This document shows, piece by piece, positions 8,953 to 22,947 of a DNA stretch of 64,000 nt. Source of the stretch: Pseudoalteromonas sp. SMS1 (GTDB lineage Bacteria; Pseudomonadota; Gammaproteobacteria; Enterobacterales; Alteromonadaceae). The number at the start of each line of letters is the position of its first letter. The stretch's first letter is position 1. The stretch covers positions 1 through 64,000 of the forward strand of contig NZ_JAKGBI010000012.1 of the NCBI RefSeq assembly GCF_021530565.1, in the 5' to 3' direction. Both the position numbers and the translations under genes were made by a program. A model generated the notes under the pieces. That model did no database searches. It was not told the origin of the DNA and was given only the letters and a program-made list of their open reading frames with translations.

Positions 8953-10842
8953 ATGATTTATCATGAACATTTTGACGTAATCGTGGTTGGTGGCGGTCAT
9001 GCTGGTACTGAAGCTGCACTTGCAGCTGCACGTATGGGTATGAATACCTTATTGTTAACTCACAATATGGACACATTGGGGCAAATGTCTTGTAACCCAG
9101 CGATCGGCGGGATCGGTAAAGGTCATCTGGTCAAAGAGATCGATGCACTGGGTGGTGCGATGGCACAGGCGATTGATAAAGGTGGGATCCAATTTAGAAC
9201 ACTGAATTCATCAAAAGGTCCTGCTGTACGAGCAACCAGAGCACAAGCAGATCGTGTTTTGTATAAAGCAGCGATCCAAGACACTTTACAAAACCAAGAA
9301 AACTTAAAGATTTTCCAACAAAGTTGTGATGATCTTATTGTTGAGCAAGATCAAGTGAAAGGCGTCGTTACCCAAATGGGGTTGCGTTTTAGCGCAGAAA
9401 CGGTGGTATTGACGGTGGGGACTTTCCTTGGTGGTCAAATCCACATTGGTTTAGAGAACTTCAAAGGCGGTCGAGCAGGGGATCCTCCCTCTATTGCTTT
9501 AGCGCATCGCTTACGAGAACTCCCATTTCGTGTTGATAGACTAAAAACGGGTACTCCTCCACGCATTGATGCAAGAACGGTGGATTTCTCCGTTATGCAA
9601 GCGCAACCGGGGGACACGCCTACACCTGTATTTTCTTTTATGGGCAAACAGTCCGATCACCCGCAGCAAATTCCTTGTTATATAACGTATACCAATGAAA
9701 AAACCCATGATGTAATACGCGCAAATTTGCATCGTTCACCAATGTATGCAGGTGTGATCGAAGGGATCGGGCCAAGATATTGTCCATCAATCGAAGATAA
9801 GATCGTCCGTTTTGCTGATAAAGAAAAACATCAGATCTTTGTTGAGCCTGAAGGGCTAACGTCTTATGAATTATACCCTAATGGCATTTCCACCAGCTTA
9901 CCATTCGATATACAACTTGACATCGTGCGTTCCATCAAAGGTTTTGAAAACGCGCATATTTGTCGTCCTGGTTATGCGATTGAGTACGATTTCTTCGATC
10001 CGAGAGACTTAAAGCAGTCACTGGAAACCAAATTTATTAATGGTTTATTTTTTGCTGGCCAAATCAATGGTACTACGGGCTATGAAGAAGCCGGTGCACA
10101 AGGTCTTATCGCGGGTATGAACGCGGCACTACAAGTCAAAGGTGAAGCGCCATGGACACCGCGAAGAGATGAAGCTTACACAGGAGTACTCATTGATGAT
10201 CTTGCGACATTGGGCACAAAAGAACCTTATCGTATGTTCACAAGCCGTGCGGAATACAGATTATTATTGCGCGAAGACAACGCCGATCTACGATTGACAG
10301 AAAAAGGCCGCGAGCTTGGGTTAGTAAATGACAAACGCTGGGCTGCATTCAATGACAAACTTGAAGTCATGGAGCAGGAGTCTCAGCGCATTCGTTCAAC
10401 TTGGATCCACAAGGATCATCCTGCTCGCGATCAAGTGAATGCTCTATTGAAGTCCCCTTTGACGCGTGAAGCCAGTTTAGAAGATTTGATCCGTCGCCCA
10501 GAAGTCAGTTACAAAGATCTGATGGCAATTGAAGGGTTGGCCAGTGAGCAAGACAATTGGCAGGCACTTGAGCAAGTAGAAATACAAACCAAGTACGCAG
10601 GCTACATTGCAAGGCAACAGGATGAAATCAATAAGCAGTTACGCCATGAAGAAACATTACTGCCTAGCGAGTTTGATTATAGTCAGGTAAGTGGTCTATC
10701 CAATGAGGTGGTTGCAAAGCTCACTGACGTGCGTCCGCAAACGATCGGACAAGCATCGCGTATTTCTGGTATCACCCCAGCGGCGATTTCGCTATTATTA
10801 GTGTATCTGAAAAAGCAAGGGCTGTTGCGCAAGTCGGCGTAA
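8953..10842 (+). CDS. mnmG: tRNA uridine-5-carboxymethylaminomethyl modification enzyme MnmG (GidA)
   Basis: 629 residues, the normal length. The N-terminus carries the FAD-binding Rossmann motif [12 protein letters not shown] (GGGHAG at 13-18). [22 protein letters not shown] and the C-terminal [16 protein letters not shown] FAD contacts follow. With MnmE, MnmG adds the carboxymethylaminomethyl group to wobble U34 of several tRNAs, using methylene-tetrahydrofolate and FAD in the cytoplasm. The ATG at 8953 has AGGA about 10 bases upstream. The gene points away from oriC and heads an operon-like run mnmG-rsmG-parA-parB with gaps of 14-15 bases. It is unusually rich in GATC for coding DNA. Confidence 0.98.
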   Translation: MIYHEHFDVIVVGGGHAGTEAALAAARMGMNTLLLTHNMDTLGQMSCNPAIGGIGKGHLVKEIDALGGAMAQAIDKGGIQFRTLNSSKGPAVRATRAQADRVLYKAAIQDTLQNQENLKIFQQSCDDLIVEQDQVKGVVTQMGLRFSAETVVLTVGTFLGGQIHIGLENFKGGRAGDPPSIALAHRLRELPFRVDRLKTGTPPRIDARTVDFSVMQAQPGDTPTPVFSFMGKQSDHPQQIPCYITYTNEKTHDVIRANLHRSPMYAGVIEGIGPRYCPSIEDKIVRFADKEKHQIFVEPEGLTSYELYPNGISTSLPFDIQLDIVRSIKGFENAHICRPGYAIEYDFFDPRDLKQSLETKFINGLFFAGQINGTTGYEEAGAQGLIAGMNAALQVKGEAPWTPRRDEAYTGVLIDDLATLGTKEPYRMFTSRAEYRLLLREDNADLRLTEKGRELGLVNDKRWAAFNDKLEVMEQESQRIRSTWIHKDHPARDQVNALLKSPLTREASLEDLIRRPEVSYKDLMAIEGLASEQDNWQALEQVEIQTKYAGYIARQQDEINKQLRHEETLLPSEFDYSQVSGLSNEVVAKLTDVRPQTIGQASRISGITPAAISLLLVYLKKQGLLRKSA

Positions 10843-10857
10843 CAGCGATGGAAAACT

Positions 10858-11478
10858 GTGTTATTAGAACAACTGAATGCGCTGTTATCTAAAACAGACA
10901 TTACGCTGACCGAAAATCAAAAACAGCAACTTGTCGATTACGTCGGGTTGCTCGACAAATGGAACAAAGCTTACAACCTCACTTCTGTGCGAGATCCAAA
11001 AGAGATGATGGTGAAACACATTTTGGATTCCTTGGTTGTTGCGCCACATTTAAAAGGCAAACATTACATCGATGTCGGTACTGGACCTGGTTTACCAGGC
11101 ATTGTATTGGCAATTGCACTCCCTGACACTGAATTTGTCCTACTGGATAGCCTTGGAAAAAGAGTACGATTTTTAACCCAAGTAAAACATGCGCTTGGAC
11201 TAAAAAACGTCACGCCTGTGCAGTCTCGTGTTGAAGAATATCAGCCAAGTGTTAAATTAGACGGTGTGTTAAGTCGTGCGTTTGCGTCTTTGCAAGACAT
11301 GGTGCAATGGTGTACACATTTAATTGATACATCAGGACGATTTTTAGCACTCAAGGGAATGTATCCGCAAGATGAGCTAAATAGTCTGCCTGATGGCATT
11401 TCTTTAGAACAGAATATCACCTTGCAAGTTCCTAATCTGGAAGGTGAACGCCATTTAATTATTCTTACAAAAGATTAA
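10858..11478 (+). CDS. rsmG: 16S rRNA (guanine527-N7)-methyltransferase RsmG (GidB)
   Basis: 206 residues starting with GTG. The SAM-binding motif [18 protein letters not shown] sits at about 67-84, and [14 protein letters not shown] follows at about 93-106, as in RsmG. The enzyme methylates N7 of G527 in 16S rRNA. It follows mnmG by 15 bases, the conserved gidA-gidB arrangement. An ATG ten bases upstream is out of frame. Confidence 0.97.
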   Translation: MLLEQLNALLSKTDITLTENQKQQLVDYVGLLDKWNKAYNLTSVRDPKEMMVKHILDSLVVAPHLKGKHYIDVGTGPGLPGIVLAIALPDTEFVLLDSLGKRVRFLTQVKHALGLKNVTPVQSRVEEYQPSVKLDGVLSRAFASLQDMVQWCTHLIDTSGRFLALKGMYPQDELNSLPDGISLEQNITLQVPNLEGERHLIILTKD

Positions 11479-11492
11479 GAGTCGAGGACACT

Positions 11493-12278
11493 GTGGCTAG
11501 AGTCATTGCAATTGCAAACCAAAAAGGTGGCGTTGGTAAAACGACCACTGCGGTTAACCTTGCTGCCTCGATGGCAGCAACCAAAAGAAAAGTATTGCTG
11601 ATCGATCTCGATCCGCAAGGCAATGCCACCATGGGCAGTGGTGTTGACAAATATTCTGATGTTGCAACGATTTACGATTTGCTGATTGAAGAGACGCCGA
11701 TCAAAGACGTTATTTGTACTGAAACTTCAGGTGAATATCACTTAATTGCCGCAAATGGTGATGTGACAGCCGCTGAAGTCAAGCTGATGGAGCTGTTTGC
11801 GCGTGAAGTGCGTTTGCGCAACGCGATTGAGGCCGTTCAAGACGACTACGAGTTCATTTTTATTGATTGCCCTCCTTCGCTCAATATGTTGACGGTCAAT
11901 GCCATGGCCGCTGCTGATTCGGTGATGGTGCCAATGCAATGTGAATATTATGCATTAGAAGGCTTAACGGCACTGATGGACACAATTACCCAACTGTCGA
12001 AGTTGGTGAATCCATCTCTGCAAATCGAAGGTATTCTTCGCACAATGTATGATCCGCGTAATCGACTGGCCAATGATGTATCTGAGCAATTAAAGCAGCA
12101 CTTTGGCGAGAAAGTATACCGCACTGTGATCCCGAGAAATGTCCGTTTAGCTGAAGCCCCAAGTTTTGGTGCGCCTGCAATGTACTATGATCGAGCTTCA
12201 AGTGGGGCAAAGGCGTATCTTGCGCTTGCAGGAGAAATGTTGCGTCGCCAAGAAAAACAAGCCGCTGCAGTAGCGTAA
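11493..12278 (+). CDS. parA: Chromosome partitioning ATPase ParA (Soj)
   Basis: 261 residues from a GTG preceded by GAGG. The deviant Walker A motif KGGVGKTTT is at residues 11-19 and DLDPQGNATMGSG follows at about 39-51. FIDCPPSLNMLTVNA is the Walker B region. The short N-terminus without an HTH domain marks the chromosomal type. ParA binds DNA non-specifically and moves ParB-parS complexes, segregating the newly copied origin. It lies 14 bases after rsmG and 15 bases before parB. Confidence 0.97.
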   Translation: MARVIAIANQKGGVGKTTTAVNLAASMAATKRKVLLIDLDPQGNATMGSGVDKYSDVATIYDLLIEETPIKDVICTETSGEYHLIAANGDVTAAEVKLMELFAREVRLRNAIEAVQDDYEFIFIDCPPSLNMLTVNAMAAADSVMVPMQCEYYALEGLTALMDTITQLSKLVNPSLQIEGILRTMYDPRNRLANDVSEQLKQHFGEKVYRTVIPRNVRLAEAPSFGAPAMYYDRASSGAKAYLALAGEMLRRQEKQAAAVA

Positions 12279-12293
12279 GAGGATAATAAAAAC

Positions 12294-13238
12294 ATGTCGG
12301 TGAAAAAAAGAGGACTGGGCCGAGGGTTGGATGCATTACTCAGCTCTGCGAAGCCACCCGCTGCGGCATCAAAGGAAACTTTAGAAGCACAACCGAGCGA
12401 ATCCGTGCCCGCTGAACCTGTAACTGAGCCAGTTACAATCTCAGAAAATGAATTACAGCGAATTCCTATCGAGTTTTTACAACGTGGTAAATACCAGCCG
12501 CGTAAAGATATGTCTGAGCAAGCATTGGAAGAACTTGCTAACTCAATCAGAGCACAAGGGGTGTTACAACCAATCGTTGTGCGCAAGATGGCTCTGAATC
12601 AATATGAAATCATTGCGGGTGAGCGTCGCTGGCGAGCATCTCAATTGGCAGGCCTTGATGTCGTACCCTGCATCCTCAAAGAAGTTGAAGACGATGCCGC
12701 CGTTGCGATTGCTCTCATTGAAAACATTCAGCGTGAAGATTTAAACGCCATGGAAGAAGCGGTAGCATTAGATAGGCTCCTCAATGAATTTGAGCTGACC
12801 CATCAACAAGTGGCTGATGCTGTCGGCAAATCGCGTACAACCGTTACTAACTTGTTACGTTTAATCAATCTCAATGATGATGTAAAAATCTTGTTAGAAC
12901 ATGGTGATATCGAAATGGGCCATGCACGTTGTCTATTATCACTGCAAGGGGAAGCACAATCAGAAGCCGCGCGCACTGCGGTCGCGAAGGGCCTTACGGT
13001 GCGTGAAACCGAGAAACTTGTTCGTACAATGCAAGAACCTGCGGTTAAAAAAGAAGCAAAAGAAAAGGACCCAGATGTCAAACTGTTAGAACAACAGCTA
13101 GCAGAAAACTTGGGTGCCAAAGTAGAGATCAACTACAATCAAAAAGGCAAAGGAAAGCTGGTTATTTCTTATGCTGATCTTGATGAATTAGACGGCATTC
13201 TTGGGCGGATCCATCCAGATTTACAACAACCCTCCTAA
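12294..13238 (+). CDS. parB: Chromosome partitioning protein ParB (Spo0J)
   Basis: 314 residues. A basic, low-complexity start (MSVKKRGLGRGLDALLSS) is typical of chromosomal ParB. The CTP-binding core contains GERRWRASQLAG, and ENIQREDLNAMEEA follows. The parS-binding helix-turn-helix is around HQQVADAVGKSRTTVTNLLR. The C-terminal dimer domain is present. ParB loads at parS sites near oriC and spreads as a CTP-dependent clamp. I did not find a full parS palindrome in this window by eye. Confidence 0.97.
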   Translation: MSVKKRGLGRGLDALLSSAKPPAAASKETLEAQPSESVPAEPVTEPVTISENELQRIPIEFLQRGKYQPRKDMSEQALEELANSIRAQGVLQPIVVRKMALNQYEIIAGERRWRASQLAGLDVVPCILKEVEDDAAVAIALIENIQREDLNAMEEAVALDRLLNEFELTHQQVADAVGKSRTTVTNLLRLINLNDDVKILLEHGDIEMGHARCLLSLQGEAQSEAARTAVAKGLTVRETEKLVRTMQEPAVKKEAKEKDPDVKLLEQQLAENLGAKVEINYNQKGKGKLVISYADLDELDGILGRIHPDLQQPS

Positions 13239-13249
13239 AGGTCAAATTT

Positions 13250-13289
13250 GCGACGAATTGTGTGCCTATTTTATGCGTCAATTCGTCGC
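13250..13289. promoter_or_regulatory. Perfect 11-bp inverted repeat between parB and atpI
   Basis: GCGACGAATTG at 13250-13260 is mirrored exactly by CAATTCGTCGC at 13279-13289, with an 18-base spacer. No T-run follows, so it is not a standard intrinsic terminator. It ends just upstream of the likely atp promoter and could be an operator or an mRNA hairpin at the 3' end of the par transcript. Confidence 0.75.
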
Positions 13290-13292
13290 GTC

Positions 13293-13320
13293 AAGTTGCA
13301 AATTGAGCAGAAATCAGTAT
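13293..13320 (+). promoter_or_regulatory. Probable sigma-70 promoter of the atp operon
   Basis: TTGCAA at 13293-13298 and a perfect TATAAT at 13315-13320 are separated by 16 bases. The position, 57 bases before the atpI start, suits transcription of the atp operon. Confidence 0.7.
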
Positions 13321-13376
13321 AATTTCGCCAGTTTTTATACCCTGATAAATTTTAGCGTCATTAAGGTTAATATAAA

Positions 13377-13757
13377 GTGACTCATTCGTTAGCTGGCCCG
13401 TACAGACGTGCCGCATTAAAAGGTGTCTTGCTTCAGGGTATCGTAGCACTGTTTGCTGCAGTAATAGTTTTAGTAGTTTGGGGAGCACAAGCCGGTCTGT
13501 CAGCTTTGATGGGCGGTATTGCAATTGTGCTGCCAAACTTCGTATTTGCTTTGTATGCCTTCAGATATGTTGGTGCAAGTAAAGCAGAGCAAGTATATGA
13601 CTCGTTAAAACGAGGCAAAGGATTAAAATTTTTGCTAACCATTTGCATATTTGCACTGGTATTTAAACATTTAAGTGTCATGGCGTTGCCATTTTTCTGC
13701 TGTTACATACTCGTGATGTTTTCGCAGTGGCTAGCACCGATTTTTTTTAATCATTAA
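13377..13757 (+). CDS. atpI: ATP synthase protein I (AtpI)
   Basis: 126 residues starting with GTG, with four hydrophobic segments. AtpI is a small membrane protein that leads the atp operon and is thought to help assemble the c-ring; it is not part of the finished enzyme. It is less conserved than the other subunits, so the call rests on size, membrane pattern and its place 15 bases before atpB. Confidence 0.92.
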   Translation: MTHSLAGPYRRAALKGVLLQGIVALFAAVIVLVVWGAQAGLSALMGGIAIVLPNFVFALYAFRYVGASKAEQVYDSLKRGKGLKFLLTICIFALVFKHLSVMALPFFCCYILVMFSQWLAPIFFNH

Positions 13758-13769
13758 CTTTTGGGATAA

Positions 13770-14630
<861 letters not shown>

Positions 14631-14670
14631 GAATATAATTTTTAAAAAGATTTTTTAACTTTAACTTTAA

Positions 14671-14931
<261 letters not shown>

Positions 14932-14976
14932 TAGCCTTATTTTTTGAACAGCTTACTATTTTAAGGAGGAGCGGTT

Positions 14977-15447
14977 GTGAACTTAAACGCCACTCTACTA
15001 GGTGAATTAATCGCATTTGTGGTATTCGTATTATTCTGTATGAAGTACGTATGGCCACCACTAAATGGTGCGATTGAAGCTCGCCAGAAAAAAATTGAAG
15101 ATGGTTTAGCTGCCTCTGATGAAGCTGAAAAAGAGCTTGAGCGCGTTCGTAAAGAAGCCGCGGTAGAGCTAAATGAAGCGAAATCTCAAGCTGCTGAAAT
15201 CATTGAGCAAGCTAAAAAGCGTGCTGCGCTTATCGTTGACGAAGAGACAACTCGTGGTCAACAAGAGCGTGAGAAGATTATTGCTCAAGGACACTCTGAA
15301 ATTGACTCAGAGCGTAACCGTGTTAAAGAAGAACTACGTTCTCAAGTAGCTACTTTAGCAGTGGTTGGCGCTGAAAAGATTTTAGAGCGTGAAATTAATC
15401 AAGACGCACACAGCGATATCGTTGATAAGCTAGTTGCTGAGCTTTAA
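14977..15447 (+). CDS. atpF: ATP synthase F0 subunit b
   Basis: 156 residues starting with GTG behind a very strong AAGGAGGA site. One N-terminal membrane helix is followed by a long, highly charged coiled coil rich in Ala, Glu, Lys and Arg. This is the peripheral stalk that ties F1 to F0. Length matches the E. coli subunit. Confidence 0.98.
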   Translation: MNLNATLLGELIAFVVFVLFCMKYVWPPLNGAIEARQKKIEDGLAASDEAEKELERVRKEAAVELNEAKSQAAEIIEQAKKRAALIVDEETTRGQQEREKIIAQGHSEIDSERNRVKEELRSQVATLAVVGAEKILEREINQDAHSDIVDKLVAEL

Positions 15448-15463
15448 TTAGGAGGGTATGAGC

Positions 15464-15997
15464 ATGTCTGAATTGACTACTATCGCTCGCCCATACGCTA
15501 AAGCGGCTTTTGAACTTGCCGTTGAGAAAGGTGCTGTTGAAGCTTGGAATGAAATGCTGTTCTTCGCTGGTCAAGTGACTAGCGATGAGCAGGTTCAGAC
15601 GCTACTGGGTAGCATTGCTACTCAGGCAGAGCAGTCTGAAGTCATCATCAAGCTATGTGCTGAACAACTCAACGAACAAGGTCAAAATCTTATCAAGCTG
15701 ATGGCCGAAAATGAGCGTTTATCTGCAGTCCCTGCAGTTGCTGAACAATTTGCTGAATTAAAAGCGGATTATGATAAAGAAATCGACGTTGACGTGGTTT
15801 CTGCAACTGAACTTGCGCAAGAGCAGCAAGATAAATTGGGCGCTGCGTTAGAAAAACGTTTCGCACGCAAAGTTAAGCTGAATTGTAGCATTGACGAAAC
15901 CGTAGTAAGTGGTTTGGTTATCAAAGCTGGCGATACCGTAATTGACGGTAGCGTACGCGGTAAATTAGACCGCCTAGCAGTGTCGCTACAATCGTAA
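15464..15997 (+). CDS. atpH: ATP synthase F1 subunit delta
   Basis: 177 residues from the ATG at 15464. A second ATG two codons upstream (15458) is only about three bases from the AGGAGG site, while 15464 is about nine bases away and gives the usual start [17 protein letters not shown]. The N-terminal helical bundle binds the top of F1 and the C-terminal part binds subunit b. Confidence 0.97.
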   Translation: MSELTTIARPYAKAAFELAVEKGAVEAWNEMLFFAGQVTSDEQVQTLLGSIATQAEQSEVIIKLCAEQLNEQGQNLIKLMAENERLSAVPAVAEQFAELKADYDKEIDVDVVSATELAQEQQDKLGAALEKRFARKVKLNCSIDETVVSGLVIKAGDTVIDGSVRGKLDRLAVSLQS

Positions 15998-16011
15998 TTG
16001 GGAAAAAGAGC

Positions 16012-17553
16012 ATGCAACTTAATTCCACAGAAATTTCTGCACTGATCAAGCAGCGTATTGAGCAGTTTGAAGTTGTAAGTGAAGCACGTAACGAAGGTAC
16101 TATCGTATCTGTTACTGACGGTATCATCCGCATCCACGGTCTAGCTGACTGTATGCAAGGTGAGATGATCGAGCTTCCTGGCAACCGTTATGCTATTGCA
16201 TTGAACCTTGAGCGTGACTCAGTAGGTGCAGTAGTTATGGGTCCTTACGCAGACCTTAAAGAAGGCGTAAAAGTACAATCTACAGGTCGTATCCTTGAAG
16301 TGCCAGTAGGCCGTGGTCTACTAGGTCGTGTTGTAAACACACTAGGTGCACCAATCGATGGTAAAGGTGCACTAGACAACGATGGTTTCGAACCAGTTGA
16401 AAAAATTGCACCAGGTGTAATCGAGCGTCAATCAGTAGATGAGCCAGTGCAAACTGGTTATAAGTCTATCGATGCGATGATCCCAGTTGGTCGTGGTCAG
16501 CGTGAGCTAGTTATCGGTGACCGTCAGACTGGTAAAACTGCACTTGCAATCGATGCAATCATCAACCAAAAAGACACAGGCGTTAAGTGTGTGTACGTAG
16601 CGGTTGGTCAAAAAGCATCTACTATCGCAAACGTAGTACGTAAATTAGAAGAGCATGGTGCACTTGAAAACACAATCGTTGTTGTTGCATCTGCTTCTGA
16701 ATCAGCAGCGCTTCAATATCTAGCGCCATTTGCTGGTTGTACTATGGGTGAATACTTCCGTGACCGCGGTGAAGACGCGCTTATCGTATATGATGATCTA
16801 TCTAAGCAAGCAGTTGCTTACCGTCAGATCTCACTACTACTTAAGCGTCCACCAGGTCGTGAAGCATACCCAGGTGACGTATTCTACCTTCACTCACGTC
16901 TTCTAGAGCGTGCATCACGTGTTAACGCTGATTACGTTGAGAAGTTCACAAACGGTGAAGTGAAAGGTAAAACAGGTTCATTGACGGCATTGCCAATCAT
17001 TGAAACTCAAGGTGGTGACGTTTCTGCATTCGTACCTACTAACGTTATCTCAATCACCGATGGTCAGATCTTCCTAGAAACTGACTTATTCAACGCAGGT
17101 ATCCGTCCAGCTGTTAACGCTGGTATCTCGGTATCTCGTGTAGGTGGTGCAGCGCAAACTAAAATCGTTAAGAAACTAGGTGGTGGTATCCGTCTAGCGC
17201 TAGCTCAGTACCGTGAACTAGCGGCGTTCTCACAGTTCGCTTCTGACCTTGACGATGCAACGCGTGCACAACTTGAGCACGGTGAGCGTGTAACAGAGCT
17301 AATGAAGCAGAAGCAATACGCACCTATGTCTGTTGCTGAAATGTCTCTGTCTCTATTTGCTGCTGAGAAAGGCTTCCTACAAGACATCGAAATCAACAAA
17401 ATTGGTGATTTCGAAGAAGGCCTAATCGGTTTCGCAAACAGCACTTACGCAGAGCTGATGACTCAAATCAACGAAACGGGTAACTACAACGCTGAGATTG
17501 AAGCGCAACTTAAAGAACTTCTAGAGAAGTTCAAGTCGACGCAAACTTGGTAA
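16012..17553 (+). CDS. atpA: ATP synthase F1 subunit alpha
   Basis: 513 residues, the standard length. The non-catalytic nucleotide site has the P-loop GDRQTGKT at about 169-176. The catalytic-interface arginine lies in the conserved stretch [10 protein letters not shown]. The protein forms the alpha3beta3 hexamer with AtpD. Spacing to atpH is 14 bases. Confidence 0.99.
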   Translation: MQLNSTEISALIKQRIEQFEVVSEARNEGTIVSVTDGIIRIHGLADCMQGEMIELPGNRYAIALNLERDSVGAVVMGPYADLKEGVKVQSTGRILEVPVGRGLLGRVVNTLGAPIDGKGALDNDGFEPVEKIAPGVIERQSVDEPVQTGYKSIDAMIPVGRGQRELVIGDRQTGKTALAIDAIINQKDTGVKCVYVAVGQKASTIANVVRKLEEHGALENTIVVVASASESAALQYLAPFAGCTMGEYFRDRGEDALIVYDDLSKQAVAYRQISLLLKRPPGREAYPGDVFYLHSRLLERASRVNADYVEKFTNGEVKGKTGSLTALPIIETQGGDVSAFVPTNVISITDGQIFLETDLFNAGIRPAVNAGISVSRVGGAAQTKIVKKLGGGIRLALAQYRELAAFSQFASDLDDATRAQLEHGERVTELMKQKQYAPMSVAEMSLSLFAAEKGFLQDIEINKIGDFEEGLIGFANSTYAELMTQINETGNYNAEIEAQLKELLEKFKSTQTW

Positions 17554-17602
17554 TTTAGTTATTCATGGTGACTTCGGTCACCACTGATTCGGAGAGAGAG
17601 TC

Positions 17603-19881
<2,279 letters not shown>

Positions 19882-19894
19882 TTAGGAGGTTGTT

Positions 19895-20311
19895 ATGGCA
19901 ATGACAGTACAACTTGACGTAGTAAGCGCAGAGCAGAGTGTATTCTCTGGTGCTGTTGCCACTATTCAAGTAACAGGTAGTGAAGGTGAACTAGGTATTC
20001 ACCCTGGCCACGCGCCACTCCTGACTGGCCTAAAACCTGGTATGGTACGTTTGGTTAAAGAAGATGGTACAGAAGAGATCATCTATGTCGCAGGCGGTAC
20101 GCTTGAAGTTCAACCTAAGTCAGTAACTGTCCTTGCGGACGTTGCTATCCGTGGTGAAGAGCTTGATGAGCAGGCTGCTGAAGAGGCCAGACGTGAAGCT
20201 CAAGCGCAAATCTCTTCAGGCTCTGCCGCTGACCTTGATTACGATCGAGCAGCTGTACAGTTAGAAGAAGCGCTTGCACAGCTACGCGTTATTCGCCAGT
20301 TGCGCAAATAA
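19895..20311 (+). CDS. atpC: ATP synthase F1 subunit epsilon
   Basis: 138 residues. The N-terminal beta sandwich ([20 protein letters not shown]) is well conserved and the C-terminal two-helix part is present. Epsilon links gamma to the c-ring and inhibits ATP hydrolysis. AGGAGG precedes the ATG at 19895; a second ATG is two codons later. It is the last gene of the operon and is followed by a strong terminator. Confidence 0.98.
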   Translation: MAMTVQLDVVSAEQSVFSGAVATIQVTGSEGELGIHPGHAPLLTGLKPGMVRLVKEDGTEEIIYVAGGTLEVQPKSVTVLADVAIRGEELDEQAAEEARREAQAQISSGSAADLDYDRAAVQLEEALAQLRVIRQLRK

Positions 20312-20330
20312 CCAACCACCTATTTGGTTT

Positions 20331-20368
20331 AAAGCCCACGCTAGCAATATCTAGCGTGGGCTTTTTAT
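20331..20368 (+). terminator. Rho-independent terminator of the atp operon
   Basis: AAAGCCCACGCTAG and CTAGCGTGGGCTTT form a 14-bp stem around the loop CAATAT, followed by a T-rich run. It begins 20 bases after the atpC stop. Confidence 0.95.
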
Positions 20369-20759
20369 TTTATCTTTTCCGCATTTTCTGCACTTATCAA
20401 TGTGAACGACCATGGTGCTTTTAGCTGCATCAGCCACAATGTGCACGCGCTAAATTTAATGCTTCGTCCTTAGTTATTAGTCTTTTTAATTATGTTAAGT
20501 AAAAAGTAATATTTATTAGAAAGCAGCGTGTCGCTGGTTTTTATTCTATTGATAACTATTCATCGATTATAAGTGAAGAATTGTTCACATTGAGGGATAT
20601 TTAAAATAGTATAGCTATTGGTCGTATAGTCGGTCGTTAGCTGTGACGTACTTAACTTGAGTGCATTGTATTAATTCGTCAGCTCTTTTTAATGTGGAGA
20701 ACCATAGAAGAGCTTTGCATATTTACTCTGCTTTTATTCCTATATCCTCAAAAAAGAAT
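20369..20759. other. Intergenic region before the ToxR-like regulator
   Basis: About 390 bases without a gene apart from a possible GTG-started extension of the next frame from 20661. The composition is AT-rich, and a promoter for the regulator is expected here. I see no repeat or RNA gene. Confidence 0.5.
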
Positions 20760-22937
20760 ATGAATATTGTTGCGTTTTGTAAAAATATAGAAAAAATAAA
20801 ACTGGAATCTTGGACGATATATCCAGATAAACAATTACTAACAGACAACGATAAAATAGAAAGGGAACTGGAGCCACTACTATTTAGGATGCTGTTGTAT
20901 TTTATTGATAACAGTCATCGTATTGTCACGCGTCAGGAGTTATCCGATGAAGTGTGGCAACAGCCTTATGTTGATGATAATGCAATAAATCGTGCGATAT
21001 CCGAATTGAGAAAAGCGCTGAAATCGGACAAACAACGTGGGCAAACATTAAAAACGCATTACCGCACAGGCTATAGCTTTGTGCTGGATGTTGAAATCAT
21101 TTATAAAGGCGCACACGCCAAATCAAATCACACTGAGTCTGCCGCAAATCCACAACAAACGGTTGAAAATGCGGCTTTAAGTAGCTCGCCCTCTTTGCCT
21201 CCAATGTCTAACGCAAAGTATATTTGGGGCGTACTTGGTGTTATCGCATGCGTTACAGTCGGCGTGATGCTGAAAGATCAATTACCTGCACCAGTTGAAG
21301 AGGCTACGTCAGTAGCACAGAGTCATGGCTACAATGATTATATTACCCTGCTGGACAAAGAGATATTGACCTGGAGCAAAGGATCGGTAGCGTTTCAGGA
21401 CATGTCGTCAGATAGCGCGTTGTTGGCTTATTCATTTCTTGCTGAGGGTAAACGAACGTCTGCTTTGTATGTAAAGGATATGAAGTCTCTGCAGAACAGT
21501 AAGCTAGTCGAGGTCGCTGGTGCCAATGTCATGCCGACTGGGTGGGCAGCAGACGGCGCGCGTTTATACTATCAGATCAGCAGTATTGGCGAAAACAAAG
21601 TATGCGAATTGTGGCTGGCAACATTCTCACCAGGTACTACCGATGCGGAACATACAAAAGTTTGGGATTGTAATGCTGAGCGCAGAATGAGTGTCACCAG
21701 TGTAGACAGTACGTTGCTATACACAAAATATGATTATCGTGACCGACCTTATATTTCGGCGATTTTCAGTAAAGACTTATCCAGTGGTACCGAGTTTCAA
21801 GTCACCTCTCCAAATATTCGTTTCAGCGGAGACTTTTATGTCAAGCTCTCCCATAGCAAGCGTGAGATTTTGTTTTTACGTTCAATTAAAAACGGCACGG
21901 CCATTTTTAAAGCAAATGCCGATGGCAGCGAACAAGAACTGTTAGTGCGATTGAACTACAGATTGCGCTCAGTTGAATGGTCAAGCGATGATTCAAAAGT
22001 GATGTGGTTTGACGACAATGAAAATAAGCTGATGACTTATGAGTTGGCCAGTAAAATTGTTTCAAGCATGTATTTTCCTCTCGAAAAAGAAATGCATGGT
22101 TCTATGGTGGTGTCACCTGAACAGTTGATATTCTCGACTAAATTGTTGGATGGTAATATTTATCAAATTGATGAAAGTACCTCTGAGGCATTACTCATTC
22201 CATTTTCTGAATCTGATGCGACAGAATCTTTAGTCGCGCCTTTCAACCATGCGAAGGGTGGCATCTATTTAGCAAGAGGCGCAAGAAATCAGTCGTTGTG
22301 GAAGATCATTGATGGGGTTCGTACTAAGTTCTTGGAACTGCCAACCACCGAGATTGTCGATATCGTGCTTTCGTCAGACGACAGTCAACTACTGGTTGCT
22401 TATCAAAATCGGCTCGAAATCATTGCAATGAATGATCTGAGTGTGGTCAAGAGTATTGCAGTAAGCGATACCATTGCGGATGCGAGCTGGGGCTTGAACG
22501 ACAATATTGTGATGACCTTGGTGAAAGATACCAGTGACGCATGGAGCTACAGCTTAACAGAGCAAAAGTTTGTGCGGCTCACCAAAAAAGGTATTCACTC
22601 TGCACGCATGATCGATGACTCCTATTTGTACTATTTTGATAAAAACTACAAACTCTTTAAGCGTGAATTGGAAACGGGTAATGAACAAGAATTGTTAGAT
22701 TTATCTGACACCACGCATTTGAGCTGGTCGATGACCAATGATTTTGTTTACTTTAGCTCGGGCAACAGCGTGAGTAAAATGGATCTGAGTAGTTTAACTG
22801 TGACACGGTTATTAACCGTTGAGCGTAAAACGGATTCTTTTTTTGGTATATTTACCGGTGCTCAAAAAGGGCAAGTTTATGTCTATGCTAAGCGGCTTCA
22901 GAATAACCACCTGTTGAATGTGTCTGTGGCCAAGTAG
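20760..22937 (+). CDS. Membrane-anchored transcriptional regulator, ToxR/CadC type, with beta-propeller-like sensor domain
   Basis: 725 residues from the ATG at 20760; a GTG at 20661 would add 33 residues ahead of the DNA-binding fold. Residues about 17-112 form an OmpR/ToxR winged helix (RIVTRQELSDEVW, NAINRAISELRKAL, RTGYSF). A Ser/Pro-rich linker and one membrane helix (about 153-171) follow. The long C-terminal part should be periplasmic. It has repeated short strands with turns such as WSSDDSKVMWFDDN and LSSDDSQLLVAYQN, resembling TolB/WD40-like propellers. Proteins of this type sense an outside signal and regulate nearby genes without phosphorylation. Its neighbour 800 bases downstream on the same strand is lanKC, a possible target, but nothing in the sequence proves it. 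Confidence 0.85.
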   Translation: MNIVAFCKNIEKIKLESWTIYPDKQLLTDNDKIERELEPLLFRMLLYFIDNSHRIVTRQELSDEVWQQPYVDDNAINRAISELRKALKSDKQRGQTLKTHYRTGYSFVLDVEIIYKGAHAKSNHTESAANPQQTVENAALSSSPSLPPMSNAKYIWGVLGVIACVTVGVMLKDQLPAPVEEATSVAQSHGYNDYITLLDKEILTWSKGSVAFQDMSSDSALLAYSFLAEGKRTSALYVKDMKSLQNSKLVEVAGANVMPTGWAADGARLYYQISSIGENKVCELWLATFSPGTTDAEHTKVWDCNAERRMSVTSVDSTLLYTKYDYRDRPYISAIFSKDLSSGTEFQVTSPNIRFSGDFYVKLSHSKREILFLRSIKNGTAIFKANADGSEQELLVRLNYRLRSVEWSSDDSKVMWFDDNENKLMTYELASKIVSSMYFPLEKEMHGSMVVSPEQLIFSTKLLDGNIYQIDESTSEALLIPFSESDATESLVAPFNHAKGGIYLARGARNQSLWKIIDGVRTKFLELPTTEIVDIVLSSDDSQLLVAYQNRLEIIAMNDLSVVKSIAVSDTIADASWGLNDNIVMTLVKDTSDAWSYSLTEQKFVRLTKKGIHSARMIDDSYLYYFDKNYKLFKRELETGNEQELLDLSDTTHLSWSMTNDFVYFSSGNSVSKMDLSSLTVTRLLTVERKTDSFFGIFTGAQKGQVYVYAKRLQNNHLLNVSVAK

Positions 22938-22947
22938 TGCGTAAATG

